A stretch of 64,000 bases of DNA from Phymorhynchus buccinoides (Eukaryota > Mollusca > Gastropoda > Neogastropoda > Raphitomidae). The notes beneath the pieces were generated by a model. That model was not told where the DNA came from. It saw nothing but the letters and a program-made list of their open reading frames with translations, and did not search any database. The stretch covers positions 11,455,386 through 11,519,385 of the forward strand of contig CM065713.1 of NCBI GenBank assembly GCA_017654935.2, read 5' to 3'. Below, piece by piece: positions 9,812 through 18,979 of the stretch (its first letter is position 1; each line of letters begins with the position of its first letter). Made by a program: the position numbers and the translations under genes.

Positions 9812-10446
9812 CAGACCTGCCTACTGCTACGATTTGGCCGTAGCAGCTACGAAAAATAAAGCTTTGCTACGGAGCTACGGCAACCTTAACGTTGCTACAG
9901 AAAAAAACAATTGCCGCCGCAATTTATTTTTGCTTATGCCGTTCCCGGTTTTGTCGGTTTCTAAGAGCAGACGCCGTTTTTATCAAAGTGACTGCGCATG
10001 CGTTCTTATTACTTTCTCTGAAAAAAATGGCGGACTCCAGCAGCAGTAGCGATTCGGGAGATGTTTCAAACGAAAAAACCCGAACCCAAACCAGAAAACG
10101 AAAATCATCTGGCACACCATCTTGTTCTAAGAAAAAACATCGGCCTGCCGCACAAGTTTTCAAAATAGCTTACACGGAGGAGTGGCCTTGCATCGTCGGA
10201 AGTTGACTCGGTGCGAACCATGCTCGCTGCAGTGCAACCTCTGCCATGCGGACTTCTCTGTGAATCATGGCGGTAGAGACGATTGCCGTCAACACGTTCA
10301 ATCGGCGAAACATAAGCAGTGCATGTCGGCTCAGAAAAAGAACAAATCGATTGCCGTTGTTTGTGGATGCTACGGAAAAATTTGCCATGCTACTGAAAAT
10401 TGATGGCTGGGCTACTGATTGGGAAAATTCCAAGTAGGCAGGTCTG
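9812..10446 (+). mobile_element. hAT-type element (CAGACCTGCCTACT ends) nested in the previous one
   Basis: Inverted ends CAGACCTGCCTACTGCTACG and CCAAGTAGGCAGGTCTG, flanked on both sides by TTTAAA. It contains a coding remnant with a zinc-finger-like segment. The copy of the host element at 56072-56542 lacks this insert. Confidence 0.75.
10028..10375 (+). pseudogene. hAT-like transposase zinc-finger remnant
   Basis: A first frame (10028-10204) begins MADSSSSSDSGDVSNEK, is Lys/Arg-rich (RKRKSSGTPSCSKKK) and ends YTEEWPCIVGS. The next frame (from 10182) gives CEPCSLQCNLCHADFSVNHG, GRDDCRQHVQSAKHKQ. C-x2-C ... FS..HGG..D...H..S.KHK is the BED/TTF-like zinc finger at the start of many hAT transposases. 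A frameshift between 10182 and 10204 separates the two parts, and no catalytic domain follows. It is the internal relic of the nested element. Confidence 0.7.
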
Positions 10447-10505
10447 TTTAAAGGTCCTTGTTTCGTTTCATGTTCCAAACCTGGGAACCCTGTGTGATGT
10501 TTCAG

Positions 10506-10689
10506 GGGGCTGGGAGGAGTTTCATCAAATGCGGGAGGCGGTGGAATTGCTGTTGCCCAACTGTCAGTTTGTCATGGTTGGGTTGAGCATGGGCGCCAAC
10601 GTACTGCTGAAATATCTGGGAGAGAAACCCGCGCACCAACGAAACGTCTGCTGCGCCTTCTCCGTCTGTCAGGGCTACAACATTAACGA
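10506..10689 (+). CDS. ABHD2: ABHD2-like exon 4: nucleophile elbow
   Basis: Acceptor GATGTTTCAG, phase 1, with exon G's following directly. It encodes residues 171-232. FVMVGLSMGANVLLKYLGEK contains the GxSxG elbow G-L-S-M-G, with the predicted nucleophile near Ser198, followed by CCAFSVCQGYNINE. Vertebrate ABHD2 has VVGFSLGGNIVCKYLGE and CCVSVCQGYSA at the same place (nucleophile Ser207). The donor GA|GTGAGT is phase 2. The acceptor is only 13 bp from a transposon end. A decayed partial copy of this exon's 3' part lies downstream at 10977-11050. Confidence 0.93.
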
Positions 10690-10723
10690 GTGAGTGATGG
10701 TGTGTACTACACAAATGCATGCA

Positions 10724-10940
10724 TGGCTCCCAATCGTCTCGCAAAACAAGGGGTCCCAGGGACTCCTTCACTTACAGTATAGAGGGTCCTAGAGGCGGGA
10801 TAGAGGGTCCCAGTGGCATTGCGAATGCTAAAAAAAATGTTTTTTAGTGCATCCCTGGGACCCCCTGCACATTCTTTTAGAGGGTCCTTTAGAATTCTAG
10901 TACTTCATAGACCCCCAAATGGGGGTCCCTGGGATCCCTG
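10724..10940. mobile_element. hAT-like MITE (CAGGGCTCCCA family), reverse copy
   Basis: Begins GGCTCCCAATCGTCTCGCAA and ends AAATGGGGGTCCCTGGGATC-CCTG. It matches 1856-2125 in reverse, including GAGGGTCCTAGAGGCGGGAT, but lacks the (ATT)n insert of that copy. Confidence 0.7.
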
Positions 10941-10976
10941 GTATGCTCGCAGATAATTGCACACACACACACACTT

Positions 10977-11050
10977 TGCAGAAATATCTGTGAGAGAGAG
11001 ATCCGCGCTGTTGCGTTTTCTCCGTCTGTCAGGGCTGCAACAAGTGAGTG
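10977..11050 (+). pseudogene. Degenerate partial duplicate of ABHD2-like exon 4
   Basis: GAAATATCTGTGAGAGAGAG..., TTCTCCGTCTGTCAGGGCTG and CAACAAGTGAGTG resemble the end of exon 4 (GAAATATCTGGGAGAGAAAC, TTCTCCGTCTGTCAGGGCTA, CAAC...GAGTGAGTG). A 13-bp block is missing, and the codon for Gly after KYL is now TGA. Even the donor-like GTGAGTG is kept. It looks like a local duplication that has since decayed. Confidence 0.75.
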
Positions 11051-11059
11051 TAAACAAGG

Positions 11060-11155
11060 ACACGCACACACACACACACACTCTCACATCATAAACATAT
11101 GCATGCGCACACGCACACGCACGCACACACGCACACACACACACACACACACATT
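11060..11155. repeat. (CA)n microsatellites
   Basis: Two CA/CGCA blocks at 11064-11085 and 11107-11153 in intron 4. Confidence 0.9.
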
Positions 11156-11276
11156 AATGACTTAGTAATGCGCACATATTAATAATAAATTAATGCATGT
11201 ATGCACATTCATATATGAATTATCAGAAAAGCCGGTTCGATCATGGAAAGTGTGGTGCGGTTTTATTTCTTTTCAG

Positions 11277-11373
11277 GGCGGAGCACTTCCTGAGTCAGTG
11301 GCAAAACCTGCGCCGAGCGTATCTCTACACCATGACTGCGAACCAGAGACGACTGATCAAGCATCATAGTGAG
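11277..11373 (+). CDS. ABHD2: ABHD2-like exon 5
   Basis: Acceptor CTTTTCAG, phase 2. It encodes residues 232-264: AEHFLSQWQNLRRAYLYTMT, ANQRRLIKHHSE. It aligns with the lid-side helices of ABHD2 (AQETFMQWDQCRRFYNFLMADN.KK.I..H). The donor GAG|GTACGA is phase 0 and is followed by a GAGAGA repeat. Intact. Confidence 0.9.
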
Positions 11374-11489
11374 GTACGAGAGAGAGAGAGAGAGGGGGAG
11401 GGAGAAAGAAAAAGAGGGAGAGAAAGTTGAAAGAGAGTGCTGGAGTTTGGTCTGGTTTGCATTTTGCTACCCGTGTTGGCTGACTGGGT

Positions 11490-11690
11490 CGCACTCATGA
11501 TTTCGGTACGCGCTTGCATGTAAAGTAGCCTTTGGGTAAGAATGTCTTTTCTGTGTGTGTGTGTGTGTGTGCATGATTGATTTTTTGTTTATTACTATTG
11601 TTATTGTTGTCTAAAGTTAGCTTTGTAAGCGCTCTGAGCTCTCTGGAGAAAGAGCGCAACAAATATCCATTATTATTATTATTATTACTG
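11490..11690 (+). mobile_element. Retroposon-like repeat with (ATT)n tail, copy 2
   Basis: CATGATTTCGGTACGCGCTT, AAAGTAGCCTTTGGGTAAGA, (GT)n, TTATTACTATTGTTATTG, then AAGCGCTCTGAGCTCTCTGG, AGCGCAACAAATATCC and (ATT)n. The first half matches 2690-2935 and the tail matches 3172-3245. Confidence 0.7.
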
Positions 11691-11696
11691 GAGCAG

Positions 11697-12250
11697 GGGT
11701 GCTCTCATGTTGATAGGGCAGGCGTGGCTGGTTGCATCTCTGGGTCCCATCAGCACCTTCGGGTGTTTCTTTCTCATTACTTTTTCCCCCCTCTTGGGAC
11801 GACTAGGGAAAGACCTAAGAAGTAAGATCCACGATACGTTGTGGGCCTCTCTTCTGAGGCATATATAAAGACCGTAAGGCGAGAGAGAGCCTGTGGCTTT
11901 GTCTAGGGTATGCCCTGGCCTCGCCTGTCCTTGGTGGGGGGCTGTTGGATGCGCGCTGGTTTCTGCGTGGGGTGTTTTTTGCCGGTGGGCTCTGCAGTCA
12001 TGAAAAACGGGCTGGTAGTACACCCACGGGGGACATTTCGCGAGGACTCCTCTGCATCGTATCCGATGATCACCAAGCCGGGAGCAGCTATGTGTGCCTC
12101 TGTATACTTGACGGAATGTCCCGTGTATGTGCCTGCTCCCCAGTAACATAACACGGACTTGCAGGGCTGCTCTTGTGTTGATAGGGCAGGTGTGGCTGGT
12201 GCACCTCTGGGTCCCTTCAGCACCTTCAGGGGTTTCTTCATCTTTTCACA
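11697..12250 (+). repeat. Direct-repeat pair around about 380 bp
   Basis: The block at 11697-11763 (GATAGGGCAGGCGTGGCTGG, TCTGGGTCCCATCAGCACCT) recurs at 12163-12233 (GATAGGGCAGGTGTGGCTGG, TCTGGGTCCCTTCAGCACCT). The middle shows no recognisable gene. Two tandem copies of one SINE-like unit fit better than LTRs, since the termini show no TG...CA structure. Confidence 0.5.
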
Positions 12251-12439
12251 CACAGAGGAAGAAACAGAAAGGGAGAGTGTACTTTCCCCTCTGCATGCCG
12301 CCCAGCGTTTCTGTTTCTGTGTTTAGTGTGGGGTGGTTGTTTTTAATGCGTATATGTTAAGTATGGGCGCATGAATGTTAAGTATGGGCGCATTTTGATA
12401 TGATTTTTATCAAGATTAAGTGCCGTATAAATATGATGC

Positions 12440-12790
12440 ATGTTGTTGTTGTTGTTGATTGTTGTAGTTACCTATGTGCATGCAAGATGATGATGATGAT
12501 AACTTGTTTATGTGCATGCAAGATGATGATGATGATAACTTGTACTTATGTGCGTGCAAGATGATGATAATGATGATGATAACTTGTACTTATGCGCATG
12601 CAAGATGACGATAATGATGATGATAATTTGTGCCTGTGTGCATGCAAGATGACGATAATGATAACTTGTACTTATGTGCATGCAAGTTGATGATAATGAT
12701 GATGATGACTTGCACTTGTGTGCATGCAAGATGACGATAATGATGATGATGACTTGCACTTGTGTGCATGCAAGATGATAATAACAGTGA
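12440..12790. repeat. (GATGAT)n minisatellite, about 60-bp unit
   Basis: Repeated GATGATGATAACTTGTACTT, ATGTGCATGCAAGATGA in six to seven copies. Confidence 0.9.
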
Positions 12791-12794
12791 TGCA

Positions 12795-13100
12795 CCAAGG
12801 TTCAAAAAGCGATCAGACAAATTGTCCTCAAACATGAAAATGAATAGGACAAAATGTCCTGGTTCTTGCTGAAATCAATAAGGAAAAAACACTGCCAGTG
12901 TTCAAAAAGCGATCAAATTGTCTGAAAACAAGAAAATGAATAGGACAAAATGTCCTGGTTCTTGCTGAAATCAATAAGGAAAAAACACTGCCAGTGTTCA
13001 AAAAGCGATCAAATTGTCTGAAAACAAGAAAATGAATAGGACAAAATGTCCTGGTTCTTGCTGAAATCAATAGGGGAAAAAACTTCCCAGTGTTCAATTT
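12795..13100. repeat. 88-bp tandem repeat, three copies
   Basis: GAATAGGACAAAATGTCCTG, GTTCTTGCTGAAATCAATA, CACTGCCAGTGTTCAAAAAG and CGATCAAATTGTCTGAAAAC repeat three times, the last diverging. Each unit contains the palindromes GGACAAAATGTCC and CACTGCCAGTG. Confidence 0.9.
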
Positions 13101-13202
13101 TCAATCGGTCATTAATTTGTTCTGACAGGGTGGAACCCAATTTGACAATTTTCAGTATTTTAATACGACTATGTCCTGTGACCAACATGTGCTTATGTGC
13201 TT

Positions 13203-13685
13203 GCATGATGATGATGATGGTAATGATGATGATGATGATGATGATGACATTGATGATAATACATGATGACATGCATTGATGATGACAACATTGATGATAA
13301 TGATGATGACATACATTGATGATAATGACGATGATGACAGCATTGATGATTAATGATGATGACATACATTGATGATAATGATGATGATGATATTGATGAT
13401 AATGATGGCATACATTGATGATAATGATGATGACAACAACATTGATGATAATGACGATGATGACAACATTGATGATAATGATGATGACAACAACATTGAT
13501 GATGGTGATGATGAGGAGGAGCAGGATGATATTGATGATAACGGTGATGATGGTGATGACAACATTGATGATAATGATGATGACATACATTGTAACGTAA
13601 TGATGATGATGATGATAATGATGGTGATAATGATGTGATGATGATGATGATGGTGATAATGATAATGATGATGATAATGTTCGAT
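13203..13685. repeat. (GAT)n/(GATGATAAT)n microsatellite
   Basis: About 480 nt of imperfect GAT/GAC/AAT triplets ending shortly before exon 6. Long D/M- or H/S-rich open frames here are artefacts. Confidence 0.95.
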
Positions 13686-13707
13686 AACGACACGTCATCA
13701 TTTCCAG

Positions 13708-13805
13708 ATGCTGTTCACGGAGGAGATTCGTCAGCAGTATGGCGTGGACTTAAAAAAAGTCTGCTCCGCCCTCACCATGAAGGAACTGGATAAACAATAC
13801 ATCTG
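13708..13805 (+). CDS. ABHD2: ABHD2-like exon 6
   Basis: Acceptor CATCATTTCCAG, phase 0. It encodes residues 265-297: MLFTEEIRQQYGVDLKKVCS, ALTMKELDKQYI. It aligns with the ABHD2 segment that follows the HRQALFG block and leads to the FHGY motif. The donor TCTG|GTAATG is phase 2. A fold-back transposon begins 9 bp after the exon end. Intact. Confidence 0.88.
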
Positions 13806-13814
13806 GTAATGAGA

Positions 13815-14223
13815 CTGATTGCAAATAATGATCATATAATGATATGATGATACGTATAACAATCGTCAACCTAGCTCGCCAATTTGACCACCAGGTGGCA
13901 ACCAACTCAATAGGGGCTTATCTCGTGATATCTTTAGTTGGGGGTAGAGAAAGAGAGAGAGAGGGAGGGACTCAGGGACTCATCTCCCCCCCCCCCCCCC
14001 CCCCTCTCTCTCTTTATTCCCAACTAAGGATATAGAGAGGATTAGCCCCACTCGAGCGTTATGCCACCTGGCGGTCAAAACAGCCAGCTAAGCCGCTTAT
14101 TAATCATAGTATTCAGTGCGTGCGTGTCGATTCGCGCAACGAGCGAGTCAGCGAACTGACATACACGCCGTGAATACTACGATTAATTGTTATGCTTATC
14201 ATCATATCATTATTTACAATCAG
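13815..14223. mobile_element. Fold-back MITE immediately after exon 6
   Basis: CTGATTGCAAATAATGAT... at the left and ...ATCATTATTTACAATCAG at the right are inverted. Further inside, GATATCTTTAGTTGGG pairs with CCCAACTAAGGATATA, and GACCACCAGGTGGCA with TGCCACCTGGCGGTC. Most of the 409 bp can fold on itself around a GA-repeat/poly-C centre (13948-14012). Confidence 0.75.
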
Positions 14224-14234
14224 GGCTGTTCTTG

Positions 14235-14570
14235 AGATTTCTTCTTCTTCTTCTGCGTTCCCAGGCCATATGGCCATAATGGTTAAGGTACATATTTGTC
14301 CGGTTTTCAGTTTTTACTGCTCTCCCCGCTGCGTACAGCCGACACATTCCGATTTCGGAGGAGCTCAAAGGAGAGAAATTATTTGGAAGATTTGTTGGAA
14401 AAAAGGCAGGAGAATGGACCAAAAAGTCAGAAAGATAGTAGATGACACAAAGAAAAGGCAGAGTCAAAGAGTGGCAGATTAGAGGAAGTTACAAGCACAG
14501 AACTTCCGGAAGGTGGGGGAACTTTTTACGAAAGACCCCCACCCCCCCCTCCATTATCCCCACGGGGATG
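14235..14570 (+). mobile_element. Repeat X, head type b, near full length
   Basis: (TTC)n, TGCGTTCCCAGGCCATATGG, GACACATTCCGATTTCGGAG, AAGAAAAGGCAGAGTCAAAG, GAAGTTACAAGCACAGAACT, TCCGGAAGGTGGGGGAACTT, ending at ATCCCCACGGGG. This gives the layout of the b-type family from head to tail. Confidence 0.75.
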
Positions 14571-14665
14571 ATGGTTCAGTTTTTCTTGCCTTTCTTATTC
14601 ATAAATTTATATATTGCAGAGGACAAGATGTAAAAAAGCTGCTCAAGCTTATTCTTTCATCCTCA

Positions 14666-14858
14666 TTAACCCTTTCATCGCCAGACATTTTTCAGCCCAA
14701 CAATACCATTAACCCTTTCAGCCCCGCCATTAACCCTTTCATCGCCAGACATTTTTCAGCCCAACAATACCATTAACCCTTTCATCGCCAGACATTTTTC
14801 AGCCCAACAATGCCATTAACCCTTTCACCGCCAGGCATTTTTCAGCCCAACAATAGCA
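14666..14858. repeat. Concatemer of 43-bp TTAA-MITE ends
   Basis: Four 43-bp units start at 14666, 14730, 14773 and 14816, each running TTAACCCTTTCATCGCCA to the next internal CCATTAA, with a shorter 21-bp unit at 14709-14729. Each unit equals the MITE segment from its outer TTAA to its first internal TTAA. The last unit is the left end of the full element at 14816-15302. Confidence 0.85.
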
Positions 14859-15302
14859 TTAACCCTTTCACAATGTCGCATTTTGCACCACAATGGTTTA
14901 ACACCCATGTCACTAAAAGGCATCAAATCAGGGCCTATTATCCAAAGACCCTATTTTCTTAATCTTGGGAGGTAAGGATAGGCCTAATGTTATACACGTC
15001 ACAGAGGAATTCCCAAATATTGCAGATAATTATTTTCTATACCCACTTATCTTTAATGGTATTTTTTTGTCTGAAAAATGGCTGGCTGCGAAAGGGTTAA
15101 GCTTAACTGGGTGGTGACAAAAATGTATCTACAATAGTGGGACTTCCTCTGTGACATGTATAACATTAGGCCTGTCCTTACCTCCCAAAATTAAGAAAAT
15201 AGGGTTTTCGGATAACAGGCCTGATTGATTCGATGCCTTTCAGTGACATGGGTGTTAAACCATTGTGGTGCGTAAATGCGACATTGGCGGTGAAAGGGTT
15301 AA
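14816..15302 (-). mobile_element. TTAA-MITE family 1, host copy interrupted by another copy
   Basis: The left end (14816-14858) and the remainder (15097-15302, ending GACATTGGCGGTGAAAGGG-TTAA) form one reverse-orientation element. It is split at its internal CATTAA-GCTTAACTGGG site by the copy at 14859-15100. Confidence 0.85.
14859..15100 (+). mobile_element. TTAA-MITE family 1, inserted in its own relative
   Basis: TTAA-CCCTTTCACAATGTCGCA ... TGGCTGGCTGCGAAAGGG-TTAA, in opposite orientation to the host copy. The CACCGC part of its left end is lost. Confidence 0.85.
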
Positions 15303-15334
15303 AGATAATTTTGTCTTGACTTGACTTGTTGCAG

Positions 15335-15404
15335 TAAGCTGCACGGCTACACTGACGTCAGGGAATATTACGAACTGCACAGCTGCAACAACTACATCAA
15401 TAAC
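15335..15404 (+). CDS. ABHD2: ABHD2-like exon 7
   Basis: Acceptor CTTGTTGCAG, phase 2. It encodes residues 297-320: KLHGYTDVREYYELHSCNNY, INN. Vertebrate ABHD2 has KFHGYNSLKEYYEEESCMRY at this place. The donor AAC|GTGAGT is phase 0. The exon starts only 32 bp after a TTAA-MITE. Intact. Confidence 0.92.
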
Positions 15405-15539
15405 GTGAGTCCAGGTCTTCACCGTATTAATCGCATCACCTTTAATTAACTCATTCAAGTCATATATGTCCGGAATTAATAGATAGCTGTCAATTTGATG
15501 CATTTGCTTCAAGGGAAGTAAATCTATGTGCAAAACATA

Positions 15540-16200
15540 CCTTGGTCACTTCTAAGCTCGCTTCACTTCCTTAGAGTTAAACCACAATTGTGCCTCTGAC
15601 TGCTTTTGTAGTGCCCCCCCCAAAAAAAAAGACACAGACTGCAACGTCACTGGAACATACAACAAACAAACAACTACACGACAAGTGTAAAGTGACGTTA
15701 TTTTATTCACAAGAGACAAAACAAAACTACTGGATATTTCGGCGAATGCGCCTTTATCGACATAGACAAACAATCAAACAGCAAAATAGCAAAAGGAGCA
15801 AAAAGCAGGCAACAAAAGGAGCAGTAGTTTGTTGTGAGGAAACCAATCGGTGTAGAGTTTTTCTATATAAAGTCTATATAACACAAAAAGAAAGAAAACT
15901 ACAAGAAATCTGTGGTGGTTCCAATTTTAATACTAGCTTTCGAGAGGTGTCCTCTCTTCTTCAGATAAAGTCTCTATCTATATATATATATATAAAAGTT
16001 TGATCTAACACTTCCCTATGTCTAAACCTGAAGTAAAAACCCGTAATCTTCTTTCATTTCTCCTTTCGTTTATGTCTGTTTTGTTTGTGTGTATGGCTGG
16101 AGTGATTTGTGATCTTTTGAATAATTCAAAATCGTTGCGGTGAGCGGCTACACCACAAGTGTAAAGTGATGTGATTTTATCCACAAGAGACAAAACAAAA
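15540..16200. repeat. Dispersed repeat block with internal duplicates
   Basis: CACAAGTGTAAAGTGACGTT, ATTCACAAGAGACAAAACAA appears at 15677-15725 and again at 16152-16200. 16010-16140 (CCTATGTCTAAACCTGAAGT..., TGTATGGCTGGAGTGATTTG) is matched in reverse at 17125-17330 and 29285-29470. An (AT)n and C/A runs also occur. Class unknown. Confidence 0.6.
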
Positions 16201-16825
16201 TGTGAATGAGTTAATGTGTACCCATGTAGGTACCCATGTTAATGTGTACCCATGTTAATGTGTTAATGTGTATGGTGTGAATGTACCCATGTGTACCCAT
16301 GTAGGTACCCATGTTAATGTGTATGGTGTGAATGAGTTAATGTGTACCCATGTAGGTACCCATGTTAATGTGTACCCATGTGTTAATGTGTATGGTGTGA
16401 ATGAGCTAATGTGTACCCATGTAGGTACCCATGTTAATGTGTATGGTGTGAATGAGTTAATGTGTACCCATGTAGGTACCCATGTTAATGTGTACCCATG
16501 TGTTAATGTGTATGGTGTGAATGAGTTAATGTGTACCCATGTAGGTACCCATGTTAATGTGTACCCATGTTAATGTGTATGGTGTGAATGAGTTAATGTG
16601 TACCCATGTAGGTACCCATGTTAATGTGTATGGTGTGAATGAGTTAATGTGTACCCATGTAGGTACCCATGTTAATGTGTACCCATGTGAATGTGTTAAT
16701 GTGTATGGTGTTAATGTGTACCCATGTTAATGTGTACCCATGTGAATGTGTTAATGTGTATGGTGTGAATGAGTTAATGTGTACCCATGTAGGTACCCAT
16801 GTTAATGTGTACCCATGTTAATGTG
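16200..16825. repeat. Minisatellite of GTTAATGTGTACCCATGT units
   Basis: Mixed short units (GAGTTAATGTGTACCCATGT, AGGTACCCATGTTAATGTGT, ATGGTGTGAAT) give higher-order repeats of about 57-110 bp. The array resumes at 17072-17104 after a MITE. Confidence 0.95.
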
Positions 16826-17071
16826 TTAACCCTTTCACCGCCAGCCATATTTCAGCCAAAAATGTCCATTAAAATTACCTGGGTAGAAAACAAAATCTAT
16901 CTGCAGTATTGGGGATTCTCCTGTGACATATATAAAATAAGGTCTATCCTTACTTCCCAATACCAAGACAATAGGGTCTTTGGATAATAGACCCCAATTT
17001 GATGCCTGTTAGTAACATAGGTGTTTAATCACTGTGGTGCTAAAATGCAATTTTGGTGGTGAATGGGTTAA
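16826..17071 (-). mobile_element. TTAA-MITE family 1 inserted in the minisatellite
   Basis: AATGTG-TTAA-CCCTTTCACCGCCAGCC ... TTTTGGTGGTGAATGGG-TTAA-TGTGTATGG. Both flanks are minisatellite sequence, and each minisatellite unit carries a TTAA. Confidence 0.88.
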
Positions 17072-17124
17072 TGTGTATGGTGTGAATGAGTTAATGTGTA
17101 CCCAGCACCACGAAAGGGACATTA

Positions 17125-17330
17125 ACTGAATCGCATCGCGGCCATTACACTAAGCAGCGAACCTAGAAACCGCATGATTGTGAATTATTCCAAAATCTCA
17201 ACACATCGCTCCAGCCATACACACAAACAAAACGGGCATAAACGAAAAGAGAAATGAAAGAGGATTACGGGTTTTTACTTCAGGTGTAGAAATAGGGAAA
17301 CGGTAGTTCAGACTTTTTATGGAAAGATTT
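17125..17330 (+). repeat. Dispersed repeat, copy of 16010-16200 in reverse
   Basis: AATCGCATCGCGGCCATTAC, CGCTCCAGCCATACACACAA, ACGGGTTTTTACTTCAGGTG. It is related to 29285-29470. Confidence 0.6.
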
Positions 17331-17402
17331 TTTTAATAGAGACTTTTTTTTACCAAAATCGGTTTCCCCACGACAGACCACTACAAACGCAAAGCAAGAT
17401 AA

Positions 17403-17660
17403 TAATAATAATAAACGGATATTTATATAGCACTTTTTATCGAGCACAAAGCGCTTTACAATCAGCATTGAAACACTCGCACACGCACAGCAGACACACA
17501 CGCAAAACAGAAACACACGCACGTACGTGCACGCACATACGTGCACGCACGAGAGTGAACGCGTTCTTGCACACAGACATACACACACGCATATTTCACC
17601 AAACACACAGAAAACACATTCTCACTGAAACGCACACAAACTTAGCCAAACATACACAAA
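17403..17660 (-). mobile_element. Retroposon copy, reverse, (ATT)n tail
   Basis: (AAT)n, CGGATATTTATATAGCACTT, AGCACAAAGCGCTTTACAAT, then a CA/CG-rich body. It is the complement of 3780-4112. Confidence 0.65.
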
Positions 17661-17959
17661 CAAAACCTGCATAAGCGAGTTGAGAAATGACCAAACTAAG
17701 GTATGCACACAGGTTTACGTCCCTTGAATTGAATTCGTCAAGCAGACTGCCTTGTGTTTCTTCCGCATACAATTAGGTGATTCGTCTTCAATGATGACGC
17801 CGCATATCGCATATATTTATGCGTAAGCTGGGCTAGTTTTGCACGACAGGCTTAGAAAGTCATAATTCTCATTTCTTATCAAATTTTGAGTTTTTATGGG
17901 TAATTTTGTGCTCTACAACATCTCATCATATAGTAAAAAGCCAAGTGTCCCCTTGTGTC

Positions 17960-18655
17960 TGTGTGTGTGTCTGAAACACGAAACGGGCCTTATAACTCCG
18001 CCGTTTTTCGACCGAATCGCTTCAAATTTGCTGTGAGCCCTAACGGGGCGATGGCAACGGCAACCGAGGCGGCCGTATCATTTGCGCGGTTTCGCAAATG
18101 CGCGAAACACGCATCCGCCAGCCTCTCGGCGCCCGTATCTCCAATTTGGCGGGTAGATGACCGGGAACGGTGACTATCGGTGTGCCAAACCGGAAGCGAA
18201 TCGGTTCAGAAACGCGCGCGCTATACGCCGCTTCACCTTTTCACGAATAACTCCGCCGTTTCTTAACCGATTCGCTTCAAATTTGCTGTCAGGCTTGCTA
18301 TGGCAGGGGCAAAGCCTGGCGGCAAATTTGAAGAGAATCGGGAGAGTGTGTCATTCTCAGAGCAGCGCCAACGGGAAACAGGGCCTTATAACTCCGCCGT
18401 TTCTTAACCAAATCGCTTCAAATTTGCCGTACTCAGCGTTACCAGTACTTGGCGTTACCGTTACTAGGCGTTACCGTTACTAGGGAGAGCGCGTCACTCT
18501 CAGAGCAGCGCCAACGGGAAACGGGGCCTTATAACTCCGCCGTTTCTTAACCGAATCACTTCAAATTTGCTGTGCTCAGCATTACCAGTACTTGACATTA
18601 CCGTTACTAGACGTTACCTTTACAAGGCGTTACTGGTACTCGGCGTTGCGCTAGT
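17960..18655. repeat. Degenerate tandem repeat (ATAACTCCGCCGTTT type)
   Basis: The block CCTTATAACTCCGCCGTTTC, TTAACCGAATCGCTTCAAAT, TTGCTGTG occurs near 17990, 18245, 18385 and 18527. Between blocks GCGTTACCGTTACTAG is repeated. No credible protein. Confidence 0.75.
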
Positions 18656-18979
18656 CTTTCATATTTATGCAGGATAGTCTTTGTTAGTAACAGCCTGTTT
18701 CATATATCAATAATAAAACAAATAAAAAGGCAGAGGCCAAACTTTGCAATACTTACATTTTTGAAAGATGTTTGAGTTCTATTATTCCTTACACCACAGC
18801 AGGGAAAACTACATTTTTAAAATTTTAAAGTTCTGACGGTTCTCCGCAACCGCTGTTGCAACCGGCTACGGCTGTGACAATGGGTGACCGGCAACCGAAT
18901 CGGCTACAAGTGGAAAGATGGCTACCAGCCGCCAGCGCCCCGCTTAGCGGATATTCCATGCGGAAACCCGTGCGCAATC

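Larger units (their letters stand above)
9361..10492. mobile_element. hAT-like element (CAGGGTTCCCAG ends) abutting exon 4
   Basis: Starts CAGGGTTCCCAGCC and ends AAACCTGGGAACCCTG. The interior shares TTTTAAGTCCTT..., GGCATTC..., AGTCTTTCTGCACCAAGACG and CAATCTTTTGAGGTCCTTAT with the reverse-orientation copy at 56072-56542. The right end lies 13 bp before exon 4. A second element (9812-10446) is inserted inside. Confidence 0.75.

Noticed and set aside
11697..12250. Solo LTR pair or small LTR retrotransposon
   Set aside because: The 70-bp direct repeats lack TG/CA termini, a primer-binding site and a polypurine tract.
13009..13701. 230-codon minus-strand ORF rich in Ser/His/Ile
   Set aside because: Translation of (ATC/GAT)n repeats, with the exon 6 acceptor region at its start.
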